A DNA stretch of 64,000 bases from Paramecium octaurelia (GCA_905182995.1 CAJJDP010000100.1:265403-329402), one strand, 5' to 3'; counted from the first letter of the stretch, positions 38,601-50,311 are shown. The notes: generated from the letters alone by a model not told the origin. Translations and numbers: made by a program.

Positions 38601-39754
38601 TGATAGCTTAGTAATCTGCTGTTGAAAACAAACTCAAAGAAATAAAGCTAAAGGAACAAGAAGAAGTAAATAAATAGAAAATTATTGATTTTTTAAGAAA
38701 TCCTTCTTTTGATAAGTTGCTACCGGATGCTTTTCTAAGGAAATTACGTGCAGAGGACAGAAAAAAGTATAAAGCAGCTCTTAAGGATCTAAAACTCAAA
38801 TCAACTTAAAGACAGAAAAAGATCATATAAGAATAGATTGATATCATTGATGATATAAAGAGGAAACATAATAGAATTAAGATATAAATCAATAAAATTG
38901 ATGAAGTCAGCGAAGAAGGAAGTACCAAGTAATCTTCGAAAAAGAATAATTATCAAACCTTCCAAGTAGCTTACTTAAAAGCCATCAAACAACTCGTCGA
39001 TGATAAGGTTTCAGAACTACTCTCCTAGAATTAATATATAAGAGAGTTCTAATTAACGGCAAATGCTTATGAAATTACTGATTTAGTTCCTAGTGATTGT
39101 TATAACTTTTCACAGTAGTTCAAGAATAGGAAACTTTAATTTTATGATTTCCTTGGTTCAAAATATAAAGGTGAAACTCTTAATGATTATCCAGATGGAA
39201 TAGGTATTTTGAGAAAGAGGGGAGTTTCATCAATTTATAAGGGCTATTTTAAGAAAGGCAAGTTCTATTGGGGGTAAGTGTTGGAGATGAATGATAAAGG
39301 ATTATTGACTTAATATGTGGGGTATTACAATTAGGAATATTAGGTAAAGCATGGAAAGGCAAGATTGAAATGGTTTAAGCCCTACAAAAAAGGGTTGTTT
39401 TGTGATGCTTATGTATTTAATTAATATGAAATGTATGAAGGGGATTTTATAATGGGATACATTCATGGGTAAGGAAAGAAAGTATATGCTGATTTATCTG
39501 AATATGAAGGGGAATGGAAGAAGAATCAGAGAGTAGGTTTCGGAAGATTGACATTAAGGTAAGGAGGGTAGAAGTCCATAACATATGAAGGTTAGTTTGA
39601 GGATAATGTTTAGCATGGTAAGAATGTTAGAGCCATTCATCATCATTAAACTGGACTGGATTTGATAGTGGAAGGAGAATATAAAAAAGGCAAGCCCATA
39701 GGGTCACACCTATTGATCTTTAACTAAATTGTTCAGAAGGAGATATTCTATTGA
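35624..39754 (+). CDS. large MORN-repeat protein with degenerate protein-kinase domain
   Basis: One intron-free frame of 1376 residues. The kinase-like domain spans roughly residues 50-290: a strand region (KVLTILNYTVETINHQRNLY), a catalytic loop reading HTNLKPNNILYY (Asn 143 in place of Asp), and DFGSAR at 160. There follow about 650 residues of Asn/Gln/Asp-rich low-complexity sequence, then a long coiled coil, and six MORN-type repeats at the end (YKGYFKKGKFYWG, YEGDFIMGYIHGQG, YEGEWKKNQRVGFG, YEGQFEDNVQHG among them). Architecture matches the 754-residue protein at 23704-25968, but with a far larger linker. Start is the first ATG in frame; no ATG-led extension is possible without an intron. 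Likely a membrane- or cortex-associated scaffold; function unknown. Confidence 0.75.
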
Positions 39755-39845
39755 TTTAGTTTGATATTATTAATTTATATGGGTTTAATATTCTCTCTCA
39801 TATTTGTTTTGGAAATATATATATAAATATTAATAATTTATCGAA

Positions 39846-40535
39846 ATGTTGAGCGTGATATTGAGAAGAAGTGCAGCAAGAAGCATAGCAACTAGAGGTG
39901 GTCATGGATGGGATAGACCTGATGTGCCTTTGACAATAGGATATCAACATAAACGAAGAGTATGCAACTATTGAATTATTTCATAGATGGATGTATTTGA
40001 TACAAATTTATGGTTTTATTGTGGTGTGATGCCAGAATACTTTATTAATTAAAGTAATTAATTAATGTGATCTGTAGATGAGGGCTATTTGAATTCAGCT
40101 CAGAATGCCATTAAATTTTTGATACTTGATTCGAAATATCTAATTGCAGCTTTTGCAGCAGCTATTTTCACATATGAAGTATTCTATGAAGCCAGATTCT
40201 GGAACATCCAACCAGATTATTTAAAAAACCCAATTGTAAGCTATTCAAGAAAGGTCCAACAAGAGAGACCATTCATGGTTAAGCATTTCCTAGATTTGAG
40301 TAAGGACTATATGTCTATATGAATAGGCATTACAGGTGACTTGGGTATGTAAAGAATGGTCCCTGGTGAGAAGAGTTTTGCAACTGAACTATTGGAGACT
40401 TATGAGGAATAAAATAAACACATTCAGCTCATGAATTTAGAAGGCAAGACTTACATAGAAAGAGTTGAGGCAGAGTCTAGATAGGCTGTTGCTAGAAGAC
40501 ATGGACAAGGTGAAACTCATCATCATCATCATTGA
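39846..40535 (+). CDS. small mitochondrial-type membrane protein ending in five histidines
   Basis: Four exons (introns of 27, 24 and 27 nt) sum to 204 codons. The N-terminus (MLSVILRRSAARSIATRGG) is basic, Ser/Ala/Arg-rich and lacks acidic residues, as mitochondrial presequences do. One short hydrophobic helix (KYLIAAFAAAIFTYEVFYEA) lies in the middle, followed by a basic, soluble part. The last residues are GETHHHHH before TGA. I do not recognise a conserved family; a ciliate-specific subunit of a respiratory complex or ATP synthase would have this look, but that is inference. The gene sits 91 bases after the MORN-kinase gene on the same strand. Confidence 0.65.
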
Positions 40536-40859
40536 TATGAATCATATTAAATAATCAAAGGAAAATTATATTTCTGTTCTAATATTATATGGATATCTTT
40601 TATGTGGTCACATTTTGAACTGTCGATTTATCAGGTTTTTTAATTTTAATTATTGTATTATTTGTAATATTGAATTTCTCTAAAGTTGTAAATTTAAATC
40701 TTTGAATGCTTATATTTATCATAAATCAGGAAAACTGTTGAAATTGTATGTCCCATAACGAAATATCAATTCATTTGGAAGAAAAACCATCATATTTAAC
40801 ACAAATTAAATGAATCGAAGTTTTCATTTTTTAATATATTTAAAAAAATAAACTCTCAA

Positions 40860-41267
40860 ATGGGAACTGCTTGCTCTTTAAATCAATCATCTATTGAATA
40901 ATCTCCTCAGCTACTATTAGATCATTTTGATATCAGAGCATATCCTTTCTAATGCAATGCCAAACTATATACTCATTGCCCGACCAAATAAGACATATCT
41001 AAAATCTTAATCTAAAAATCTAAAGAGTTTATAGATGACGAATTACCTTCGGATTCTAATGGATCATTTTTGGAAAGTTCTCACAGAAGAACAGCATCTT
41101 AAAATACATAACGAAACAGCCTTGATTTCTCAATAAATAAGACGGAAACATATAAAAAAGGAATACTTAGACGACCTTAATCTTAAAAAACGATAAGCTA
41201 AAAATCCTGTTAACAAAATTAACAGAAGAAAGTACATTTCTAAAAGTCTAGATTTGTCCATATGTGA
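40860..41267 (+). CDS. small MG-start protein with PP1-docking-like motif
   Basis: An uninterrupted frame of 135 residues. It begins MGTACSLNQ: Gly2 with small or polar residues at 3-6 is the N-myristoylation pattern, and Cys5 could be palmitoylated. The body is Ser/Gln-rich and disordered in character. Near the C-terminus KKGILRRPQSQ is followed about 20 residues later by KKVHF. A GILRxx block and a downstream [K/R]VxF motif resemble protein phosphatase 1 regulatory subunits, so a membrane-anchored PP1 regulator is a testable idea. No family is recognised. It is one of four small MG-start proteins in the window (others at 52114, 56514, 61166-61498). Confidence 0.6.
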
Positions 41268-41357
41268 ATCCACTTTTTGATTTGCATATATATTCAAATG
41301 ATTTTATTGTAAATCTTATATTTTAATATTTCATTATCATTAAGAATACCTTTATTT

Positions 41358-42390
41358 TCAAATTGATTCTGCCAAACCCTATTCTTGAATCAGTTCTTCC
41401 TCAGTCACTTTGAGTTTTTATTTAGAAAAGTCACTCAACTCTAAATTTCCAACAATCTCATATTTAAAAGCTCCAAGGCATCTTATTGGATATGAAAAAC
41501 ACAAACCACTCTACACTCCATATTCACCATTTGAAAGAACTCCTAGTGACAATAGAGTGTCCTCTCTTCCATTGAACCAATCCTTAATGTGATCTAAATT
41601 ATGCATCCATTAAAATACCTTTAACAGCATTTGCAGCAGAGAAAACACTGCTATTTCCTCTAGCATTCAAAACCTCAGCTCCTCTCTTTTAGATTCGCTC
41701 TATAAATTGTCCCTAATCTGGCAATACAAAAGATTATCCATCAGCTGTAGCATGTTCAATTGAAGGATATTGAGTAGTAGAATGATTACCCCAAATAATG
41801 ATATTCTTAAGACTATTTAATGGTTTATTTAAGGCTAAAGCAACTTAAGCGTATGCTCTATTCTAATCCAAACGAGTCAAACATGTGAAATTTTAACGAG
41901 GAATTCTGAGTTAAAATTAATAATATACTTAGTTGCGTATCTACTTAAAATTAAACAATTTGTATTTGCAGGGTTGGCAACAACTACACATTTTACGTCA
42001 TCTTTTCCTACTTCCTAAAGAGCTTCTCCTTATTCTTTGAAAATATTGGCATTTTTTTGTAATAAATCCTTTCTCTCCATTCCTGGTAAACGAGGAAATC
42101 CTCCCAAAAACACTACAATTAAAGTGGGAATTACCGATCAAATCACAATTTTTGAATAACTCTTTAGGATTTGAACCAGTTTATATATCTCCGATTAAAG
42201 GATATGCACAGTCTTCAATTTCCATGACAACTCCTTTCAATGCTGTTTCCATCTTTGGAATATCCAATAATCTCAAATTGATTTTGACCTATCCAAAAAC
42301 TTAACCAGACAAAAGCAAAGGGATAAAACTGTAGGCAATCTATCCTGCAGCACCAGTAACACAAACTGTCAAAGATTATTAGACCTCCAT
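41358..42390 (-). CDS. malate dehydrogenase (cytosolic type)
   Basis: The start [20 protein letters not shown] carries the TGAAGQIA dinucleotide-binding loop of cytosolic-type MDH. It continues with LRLLDIP (the Asp that selects NAD), [41 protein letters not shown], a DQNRAYAQVA segment and [13 protein letters not shown] with the catalytic His. At least two short introns (22 nt after KNCDLI, and one before the LTRLDQNR block) are needed. Length is about 325-330 residues, normal for the family. The enzyme interconverts malate and oxaloacetate with NAD(H). It is convergent with the small MG-start gene, 90 bases between stops. Confidence 0.9.
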
Positions 42391-42829
42391 GTAAATAATT
42401 TTTATTAAAATTTTTGAGAATTTATATTTACTAAATTATTGAGAAATTTGATAAAATTTGAAGACCAAAAGAAGCAATATTCATAAGGTGGAAATTCATT
42501 ATTAATATTTGAGAATCAAGAGTTTTTCTGGGGTTATCGATAAATCATCAAGATTACAATGAAGATGTGATTCATGTGTTAATAAATGATTTAAAATGAA
42601 TTATTTAAAGAAACATCTCTGAAACATTTTTTAAGTGAACATTTACTTAAAAAAATTCAGTCATTTTTATAAATATTATCAATTTGGAAATTAATTTGGC
42701 AACAATTGACATGGCCCTCTTATTTGCATATTAAACAAGCTGCTTTTTGATAATCAAATCGAAATCCAAATAGTATTTTAGTTAGCGAATATATTTGTTA
42801 CTTATTTTTCAGTTTTTGTTTTAGAATGC
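42391..42829. other. intergenic, no gene seen
   Basis: About 440 AT-rich bases between two minus-strand genes, presumably the promoter of MDH plus the 3' flank of the HEAT-repeat gene. Nothing coding is seen. Confidence 0.5.
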
Positions 42830-44682
42830 TCACTAAATAGTATATTTATAACCTTTATATTCTTGTGGTTTCAGTTCAATGCAATCATCCGAGGAGGCAA
42901 ACGACAATGGTTTCTGTAGAAAAGATTAAAATACTTCTTAGATCTCACCGGTTGATGATCTTTAACTTGTACGGTCCTGTGATTCCATTCAAAAGGAAAA
43001 TTTAATTTAATATTGATATATAATCACTTCAATTAGTCTCTTACTTTTTTACACAATGGAGTGGAGGGCAAGTTTTATTCAGTGTTATATTCTAAGTAAT
43101 CTGTAAACTCAGAGTCTTTAAACCAATCTCCCAACCCACAATCGATAAATTACTGAATGAAATCCAAACATAAAATGTTAAGGAAATCAGATTCCAAGAT
43201 CAATATTAAAGTGTCAATTAATCTCAAAGCTAAAGAATTTGAAAGAAGATCAAATAGTTGAGAGTAATTTTTGTAACTCATCAAAAATCTGATCAAATAA
43301 AGATCGTCACCTTCGTGAAGCAAAAGTTCAACAGCATCTTCTAATAATCCATCCTATTAAAGTCTCATAGCCTTTTGCCAGACATTGAGATTAGGTTCAT
43401 GCACAATATTAGAATAATCAACTGTATTTTCGAATTGATCTTCAATCAAAGCTTACTTAATATCTTATTTAAATTGTTGTTAATTCTGTATTTTTTGATT
43501 TACATACACCTGTCCCCCTCCGGACCCACTTTATTTTTTTAGGAAACCAGGAGACTAATCAAGAGAAACAGGATTAGGAATTAATTCGCAATCCACAGAC
43601 AACTTAAGTCTCATCCATTCCTTAAGAGCTGTTCGAGCTGCATTTTAAACTGCAATTACTCTATCCCTCGTTGAATCTTCTAATACAACGATAACTTATT
43701 CATGTAAATTCCCTAAGGCAATTTTAAAATTAGAGTTCTAGTACTGAGTGGCAATTAATTTCATCAGATTTAATGCTCCCACTCTAGTCTAAAATAATTT
43801 CATTTATTATTTATTACTCTATAATTGAGCTTTTAGTTATTAATTCCTTGAAGAGTCTTGTCGATAACCTGGATCTACTGGCTTGTGAAACTTTAGATTT
43901 ATAAGGTCTTTATAATATAGAACATAATGGTGTAAAATCCAGAATGATCTATTTGTTATTTCTTGTTAATTTAATAAATACCAAATAAATGCCTAGGTAA
44001 TCCTTAACCACATCCTTTATGAATGCTAAATCCTAAGCAGTAGTCAACGTTTCAAATAATTATGACAGGACTATGGTAGCAGTTTCTTATGTTTGTCTAC
44101 TGCCTCCTGATCCAATCAATTAACTTAGAGTAGAGTACATCAACAACACTCTTTATTGCACTGGCTTTTTGGATATATTTTTGATGTAAATATTCGACCA
44201 ACATTCACTAATTGCCATTTGGACATTATTGTTAGAATCCTAGAAATATTTATATTGCTTTTTTGTACATTAAAGTATTTAAGCATGATTTCAATGAATT
44301 TGTAAATATCTGTAACAGTGATTGTGTCTCCATAAATTCCAACAATAATGTTAATAGTTTTGATGATGCTTTCACTTCCTTTGCCATTAATCGGTGTTTA
44401 GAGACAAGTTATCAATAGTTATAGATTCGGTTAAGATTGATTTTATTAGACCAATGAAAATATATTAGTATACGCAATTTATTTGGTGCTTAAATCTCCT
44501 AACTTTGCTAGCCAATGTTGGAATTGTATTCTCAAATCATATTAACTTAAAGGTTGTGCTTTCTATATGAATTGTAATGCAGCTCTTGATTTCTAGTCCA
44601 CTTGGGCTTTTGATTCAATCTACTTCTTCAGGTCTCTTAAAGCTTTTAAGGATGTGAATGCATCAAATTCTTCAAGGCTCAT
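42830..44682 (-). CDS. TORTIFOLIA1/SPR2-like HEAT-repeat microtubule protein
   Basis: Starts MSLEEFDAFTSLKALRDLKK and runs as paired helices of HEAT/TOG type (for example ESIIKTINIIVGIYGDTITV and MAISECWSNIYIKNISKKPV). A 28-nt intron lies near 44270. In the last third, LLHEGDDLYLIRFLMSYKNY, SQLFDLLSKSLALRLIDTLI and FLNILCLDFIQQFIDCGLGD resemble the conserved C-terminal domain of plant TORTIFOLIA1/SPIRAL2 (the 'sGDDLYLLRLM...WIQQ' block), which binds microtubules. The preceding segment, with EWMRLKLSVDCELIPNP, also fits. Two 3' ends are possible: TGA at 42871 without a last intron, or 42830 using a 35-nt GTGAG...CAG intron that gives a better-looking tail (SFASSDDCIELKPQEYKG). Confidence 0.65.
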
Positions 44683-44716
44683 TAGTTATTTATCAATATA
44701 TATATATATAAAATTA

Positions 44717-45567
44717 TCATTTCATTTTATCCAATTAGTTTAAATATTTTAAGTGTTCTTTCTCAAGACGAGCAATTTCATCATCGAAAGGATCTCTGCT
44801 AATATTATTGTTATCTGAAGGTTTATTTGGAATGCTTTTAATTGGCTATTCATCTTTTTTCCTTATTTAGGGTTTTGGAATATTTCTAGCAAAATCCATA
44901 GCTTTGGTTCTAGATTATATATTGTCTCTACCTTGCGTTAGGTTCGGATTGTTTGGGTTCCCTTATTCTCGTAGTTATTATATTGGTTGAATTGAACTAT
45001 CTCACTTACTCTGCAAATTCTTAACGTTTCAATACTTTCTCCTTTTCCTTTGCCCATTCATCTCCACTTAGATTGGGACCCAAGCCTCCTAATTTTGCAT
45101 TGGCAGTCTTCTTCATAATTTCATAATCCTTTAGAGTGTATGGTTTGTAGCGTTGTGATTCATCTGCTGAATCTAATTTTTATTTGGCTGATTTTGACCG
45201 AGTATCCTCTTTCTTTTGTGGTTCTGAAACCACTTGATAATTTGCTATCGGCTAAAAGTATTATTGTTGACTTAAGTATTAAAGAGAGTCTTGTATCTAT
45301 TGTTCCCCAATATATGGATTATGTTAATAGAGGGTTTAGTTGTTAGTCTGTTTGTTGTATTAAATTTTTATTGGAGATATTTGAATATTTGTTTATTGCT
45401 AGAGAGGCTAATACATTGGAGGTGGTTTATTTTGATCTTGATTATTTGATAATCATACAATCAAGTTCCTTTTTGATGGGCTATTGACATGTATTCAAAA
45501 CTGATTCCAATCCATTTCTGCCCATCACTGTCGTCTTCCCTTTAAACCTCTCTTAAAATGTTGCCAT
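44717..45567 (-). CDS. unknown protein with YKPYTLKDY/LGGLGP motif
   Basis: Starts MATFQERFKGKTTVMGRNG, uses a 22-nt intron ending in AAG (needed to avoid a TGA) and a second of about 22 nt near the 3' end, and finishes KYLNQLDKMK. The first half is Gln/Asn/Pro-rich. The middle has a clearly conserved-looking block, QRYKPYTLKDYEIMKKTANA then KLGGLGPNLSGDEWAKEKEK, which resembles a motif found in some eukaryotic ciliary or cytoskeletal proteins; I cannot name the family with certainty. A charged coiled coil ends the protein. It lies 34 bases from the SPR2-like gene on the same strand. Confidence 0.6.
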
Positions 45568-45893
45568 GCTTTAATAAAATAAATTATGAAATAATCATCA
45601 TTATACGTAGATTACTTTCACTATTTACTTTATGATATGCAAATAATAACATATCAACATCTAGATATATCAATAAGAGAAAAAAATTGGTTTTACATAA
45701 AAATAGAATTTATACAATTAGAAAACTGCTGATAAGAAATTATTATATATTTTTAATTCTTATTAGATTTGAGAATAAAGAATAATTAATAATAGAATAA
45801 TTATGAATTGTCATTGATTAGAAACTTTATATAAAATAACTAAATACGCAAGACAATATGGTAAAAGAGTAGATAATAATATTGTAAAATTAA

Positions 45894-47969
45894 TCATTTA
45901 AACTTTTTTTCGACTTTCCTTTTTATTTCTTCTTTCATTTCCTCCCTTTCAATTAATTATTACTCAAACTAATCGATCATTATAATCTAATCAACGTCCA
46001 CTTCTCTCCAAAAGAATTTATATTTGAGTAAACCCTTAATTTCATATGTTAAACTCTTTAATGCTGCAAATACTTTCTTGTTCTTTTAACATAAGTAATT
46101 TTCTTTCACAATCTAAGATCTAAATGACTATCTCTGCTATAGTTTCTCTATTAGAAGTTCATCTAATATTGAATACATGATATACTTTATTAATAATAGA
46201 TTAAACACTCTTCCAAAATGGACTCCAATTCTTCAGTAGAATTTGAACTATTGACTATTCTTTTGATATAATCTATTCGTTCTGAAAATGATAAATGACC
46301 TTTGTTCCAAATAGAAATTAATTCTTATATTTATTCTGCAATTTGAGATTACTAGTTTTTTGGGTACTATTAAACAAAATTTAATTTAAAGAAAGTAATT
46401 TATTGGAAATAATAGTCTTCTAATTATATATCCTCTAAAAACTTTGTTTACAACTCTTATCTTAATAATTTGATATTTCTAGTAGTCTGATTATCTTTTG
46501 AATCTATCTAAAAGAGTTCTTCAAAATGATCTTAAGGCAATAGGATTTTGGATTATCTTTAATTGTTACTTGTTTGTGACTGTCTTATCTTCTCCTTGCA
46601 AAGACTTTCCAATTTCTCTATTATTGTTGATTGATTGATGAATGAGGATTTTTTGGTTTATTCATCCTACTAACTATTTCTTTATTGGTTAGGAGATTGA
46701 GAGGATCGTTTTGGGAAATTACTTATACCATATATGGAAGGATCATTCTCTTTTTCTTAATGGATTTATGATTGCTTCTAAATTTATTATTGTTGGGAGA
46801 ACTATTACTTTTATTAAGTTGAACTTATGTTGTTTTAAGTATGATTAATAGTATTCTTAACAATTGAAGGTTAGGATATGTTGAATGATATAATCTAACT
46901 ATCATGAGTATTAATCTAAGTGTTTATTGTTTAGGCAACCTCAGATTTTTAAATATGATTTGACTCATACTATGGAATCATATTTTATGCTGATTACTTA
47001 TTCTCATTTACATTTTATTTAATTTCCAAATGAAATAAATCTGGCAATTCATCAAAGTTGGCAATGTTCAATCCATCATAAATTAAGCATTCTTGAAGAA
47101 CTTGGTTTTTGATTGCCGATTGATAAGGTGACAATTATGATTATGTGTCATTTGGCTAGGGTTGAATCACTTCCTTCTTTTGAGGTTTATGTTTGACGGT
47201 TTAATGCTTTAAAGCCTTTATTTATGATAATTGATCCTGGAGCAATTTAATCTACTCGTGAATTTCTTAAATCTGCGATCCATAGGTATTTTCTTGAGTT
47301 TCTTTTTAAGATTAGAATTGTTTGGTTTCAGCCTCTATTCTTAATAATTTCTCTCTTTGATTCTGATAGTCAACTGTCAATTGCGATTTTGCTTTGGAAC
47401 TATAAATGGATATTACTTTATTCAAGCTATTCTAAATGGATTTATAGCTTCTCAGTGAATTCATTTGTCATTTAGTCTTTCATCTGCACTCTATCTTCCT
47501 CATAGGTTTTTTAGCAATTCAATTTGATCAAATGGATTTTTTTCCTCACCTCCTCCTCTACGTAACCATTGTATTCTTTCTGTATTTTTTACCTCAATCT
47601 ATTATTCTAATTAATTAATACTATTATTCTAAGACTTGCATTGATCTGCTTTTGCTCAAACTCACAGAAACATTATGAATCAGGGATTGTTTTTCTAACT
47701 CGAACTCCTACTCAATTTAATTCATAATCTATTATGCTAGCTATCATTATGTATGAAAATGAAAACCTCTCTTCGTTTTTCTGCCAATTGATTGCTAATG
47801 AATTGAGAACCTGCTATTTCTTATTTCGCTTAATTCAACTACTCCAAATATTGAGCTTCATATTGGGGCTTTAACTCCTTAATGATTTCTTCTCTAATCT
47901 AACATTAATTGTATGTACTCTTACTTTCGGAATCATTTCCTCAATTAATTCTTTGACTTAATCTGACAT
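45894..47969 (-). CDS. Gln/Asn-rich coiled-coil protein, function unknown
   Basis: Starts MSDQVKELIEEMIPK. Short introns (27 and 26 nt at the 5' end, others not placed) join long runs of coiled coil with a Gln/Asn/Ser-rich low-complexity centre (for example SSTQQKQQFSQQQQIQ) and more coiled coil to the stop at 45894 (RKVEKKFK). Length is about 660 residues. No domain is recognised. The many TAA/TAG codons make it invisible to a standard-code search. The protein could be a basal-body or cortical scaffold, but there is no direct evidence. Confidence 0.55.
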
Positions 47970-48151
47970 TGTTAAATATGAAATTTGAATTTATAATATA
48001 TTTAATATAATAAATAATAACAATAGAACTGAACATTCTAAGAGCAGTTTGATTAGTTTATTGATAATAATTCATCTTTATCATCATGTAAGTTTTTAAT
48101 ATATTGCTAATCGTATAGTTGATTAAAATAAGTTTCTAATTTTATAATGCT

Positions 48152-48722
48152 TCATTTTTTTTATTAATGAGGCTTGCAGTGAAATTAGTTGCAATTGGTT
48201 TATAATTTTTCGAACCCTCTTTCAAGCCATCTGTGGTTATAATTATTTTAACATTTCTTATGAATGGTTAAATACAATTAGAAACACTTTTGATTCTTAT
48301 TAATTCCTTTTTGAATAATAAGTGAACATGCCAATGCAAGTTTTCCAGTTTTTAAAAGAAATTTGTTGATGTATAAGTTTATAGTTTTCTAATAATTTGA
48401 TATCATATTTTGCAAATTATTATGAAAACTAAATTGTTTTGCACATTCCTTAATAAATTACTTCTGAATTTCACCACAACAAATAGAATTCTAATCTTAT
48501 TTCTAAATATCCTATAATCTAGGATATACATATTAATCTTTCAAATTTGTAATTCTCTATACTCTTCTGAAAATACCAAAATTGCTACTCCAAAATTGAT
48601 ATATCACAGTATTGAAGTTTATTTCCTAGTTATTTCCAAAAAAGGCTTTGAAAGCCTATCCTCATTTCTAACCTTTACAACTGTTTATTTCTATCCATCT
48701 CTAAAAGAATACACCCTCTCAT
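48152..48722 (-). CDS. small unknown protein, 178 residues
   Basis: From ATG 48722 (MRGCILLEMDRNKQLQRLEM) the frame stays open; a 34-nt GTATAT...ATAAG intron joins it to a second open frame (NSICCGEIQKQFIKECAKQF ... GKLALACSLIIQKG) ending at TGA 48152. The two exons sum to 179 codons. The sequence is basic, with several Cys, and helical in character. No family recognised. The intron is at the long end of the size range and ends in AAG, so exon structure is uncertain. It is divergent from the AGC kinase. Confidence 0.5.
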
Positions 48723-48750
48723 AATTGAATTATATTGATTAATTAATATA
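48723..48750. promoter_or_regulatory. 28-bp space between divergent start codons
   Basis: Only 28 A/T bases separate the predicted ATG of the small minus-strand gene (48722) and that of the AGC kinase (48751). If both starts are right, the promoters must overlap or lie inside the coding sequences. Either start may be further downstream. Confidence 0.4.
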
Positions 48751-50256
48751 ATGAAGCAAACTCCGAAGATGAGTTAGGCTAGCAGTCCCAATAATAAACT
48801 CATCAATACTCTGTTGTTGAAATCGAAAAGTCCTTCATAGTATACAATTTAAAGTCCTGCTGTGTCTCCTACTCAAGTGAGTTTACCCAAAGCCTTCTAT
48901 CCTCACAAAAACTCTTCAATCGATCTAACGAAATTGGCAACTCTGATGAAACAGCAGAAGGTGAAGTAGTCATCATCGGAGGGATCAAAAGATTCAATGA
49001 CTCAACTAATAGCCAAAGCTCGTGCAATTGCAATGTCAGCCAAAACTCCATCAGGACCTATACATATTCGGAATGACTCTGCGCAGGTGCGAAAAGTGAA
49101 TAAGGACTCGGAGGTAATAAGTCCGAAAGCGACTGATGCAAAACAGATAAGCAAAGCGGCTTTCACATTTGAATATGTAATTGGTATTGGAGGGTTTGGC
49201 AAAGTGTGGAAGGTTAAAAGAACAGGACAACAGTTTGCAATGAAAGAGATGTCCAAAGCCCTTGTTATCACTAAGAAAAGTGTGAATTCTGTTATGAATG
49301 AGAGAATGCTGCTTAGCCAACTTAAGCATACCTTCCTCATTAACATGTACTATGCATTCCAAGATCGTGAGAACCTGTACCTCGTCATGGATTACATGTG
49401 CGGAGGTGATTTGCGATTTCATATTGGGAGAATGCGACGTTTCAATGAGGAACAAACTAGTAAGTTATTATGTAACATTTCAGAGTTCTTTGTGGCATCC
49501 ATCTTCATTGGTCTCGAGTATCTACACACTAATAACATCATTCATAGAGACATCAAACCAGAAAACTTGGTGCTCGATGAAAAGGGATTTGTCCACATCA
49601 CCGATCTGGGAATTGCTCGTGTCATGAAATAAGAAAACTCAAGTGACACCTCTGGAACTCCTGGCTATATGGGTATTTATTGATTTATATAAATTCATTC
49701 ACAAGCACCTGAAGTCATGTGTCGACAAAATCATACATTTGCTGTCGACTATTATGCACTTGGAGTCATTGCCTACGAGTTTATGTTAGGAAGGGTAATA
49801 TCATTATGTCAATATTCATAGCGTCCTTATGTTGGCAGGTCTCGCCAAGAGATCCGCGATTAAATTCTTGCTCGACAAGTCCAAATCAAGGCTAGTGAAG
49901 TACCTCCAAACTGGAGCGTGGAAGCTGTAGACTTTGTGAATCGGCTGCTCCAACGCAAACCAGCAAGTCGTCTCGGTTTCAATGGGGGCCACGAGATCAA
50001 GTTGCATCCGTGGTTCAAAAACTTCCCATGGTCAAAACTCTAAAATAGGGAATTGAAGGCTCCATTCGTTCCTAATCCCAGTGATGACAATTTTGATTAA
50101 CGACAGATTGTCATTGAAGATGAGGAGAATGCTGAACTCATTGCTCAAAACATTTAGTTGTTGCGAGATCCCAATGCTCAATAATAATTTGCTGGGTATG
50201 AGTACCAATCAAACAATGAGAAGATCTTTGTCTTTGATTAATCAAAATAACCATGA
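48751..50256 (+). CDS. AGC-family protein kinase, STK32/YANK-like
   Basis: Four exons (introns of 24, 33 and 27 nt) sum to 474 codons. After a basic, Ser-rich N-terminal region of about 130 residues comes a full kinase domain: GIGGFGKVWKV, FAMKEMSK with the ATP-site Lys, YLVMDYMCGGDLRFHI, HRDIKPENLVL with the catalytic Asp, TDLG (DFG variant), SGTPGYMAPEV and DYYALGVIAYE. A C-terminal stretch (HPWFKNFPWSKL, then APFVPN) fits the AGC tail. GGDLRFH and the neighbouring sequence point to the STK32 (YANK) branch. The Phe-to-Leu change in DFG is tolerated in some active kinases, so it should be active. Confidence 0.85.
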
Positions 50257-50311
50257 ATCCTTTTGACTTAAATTATTTTAAATTCCTCATTTAATAATTA
50301 TATAAAATATT

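Noticed and set aside
39846-40535. HHHHH tail as vector or engineered tag
   Set aside because: It lies in a natural intron-containing gene with normal flanking sequence; nothing else is vector-like.
44695-44712. TATATATA run as telomere or CRISPR-like repeat
   Set aside because: Simple AT dinucleotide run in a spacer; not a G4T2/G3T3 telomere and no spacer-repeat order.
48997-49632. Overlapping minus-strand frames of 114 and 134 codons opposite the AGC kinase
   Set aside because: They mirror the kinase coding strand, have no family character, and break at kinase exon boundaries.
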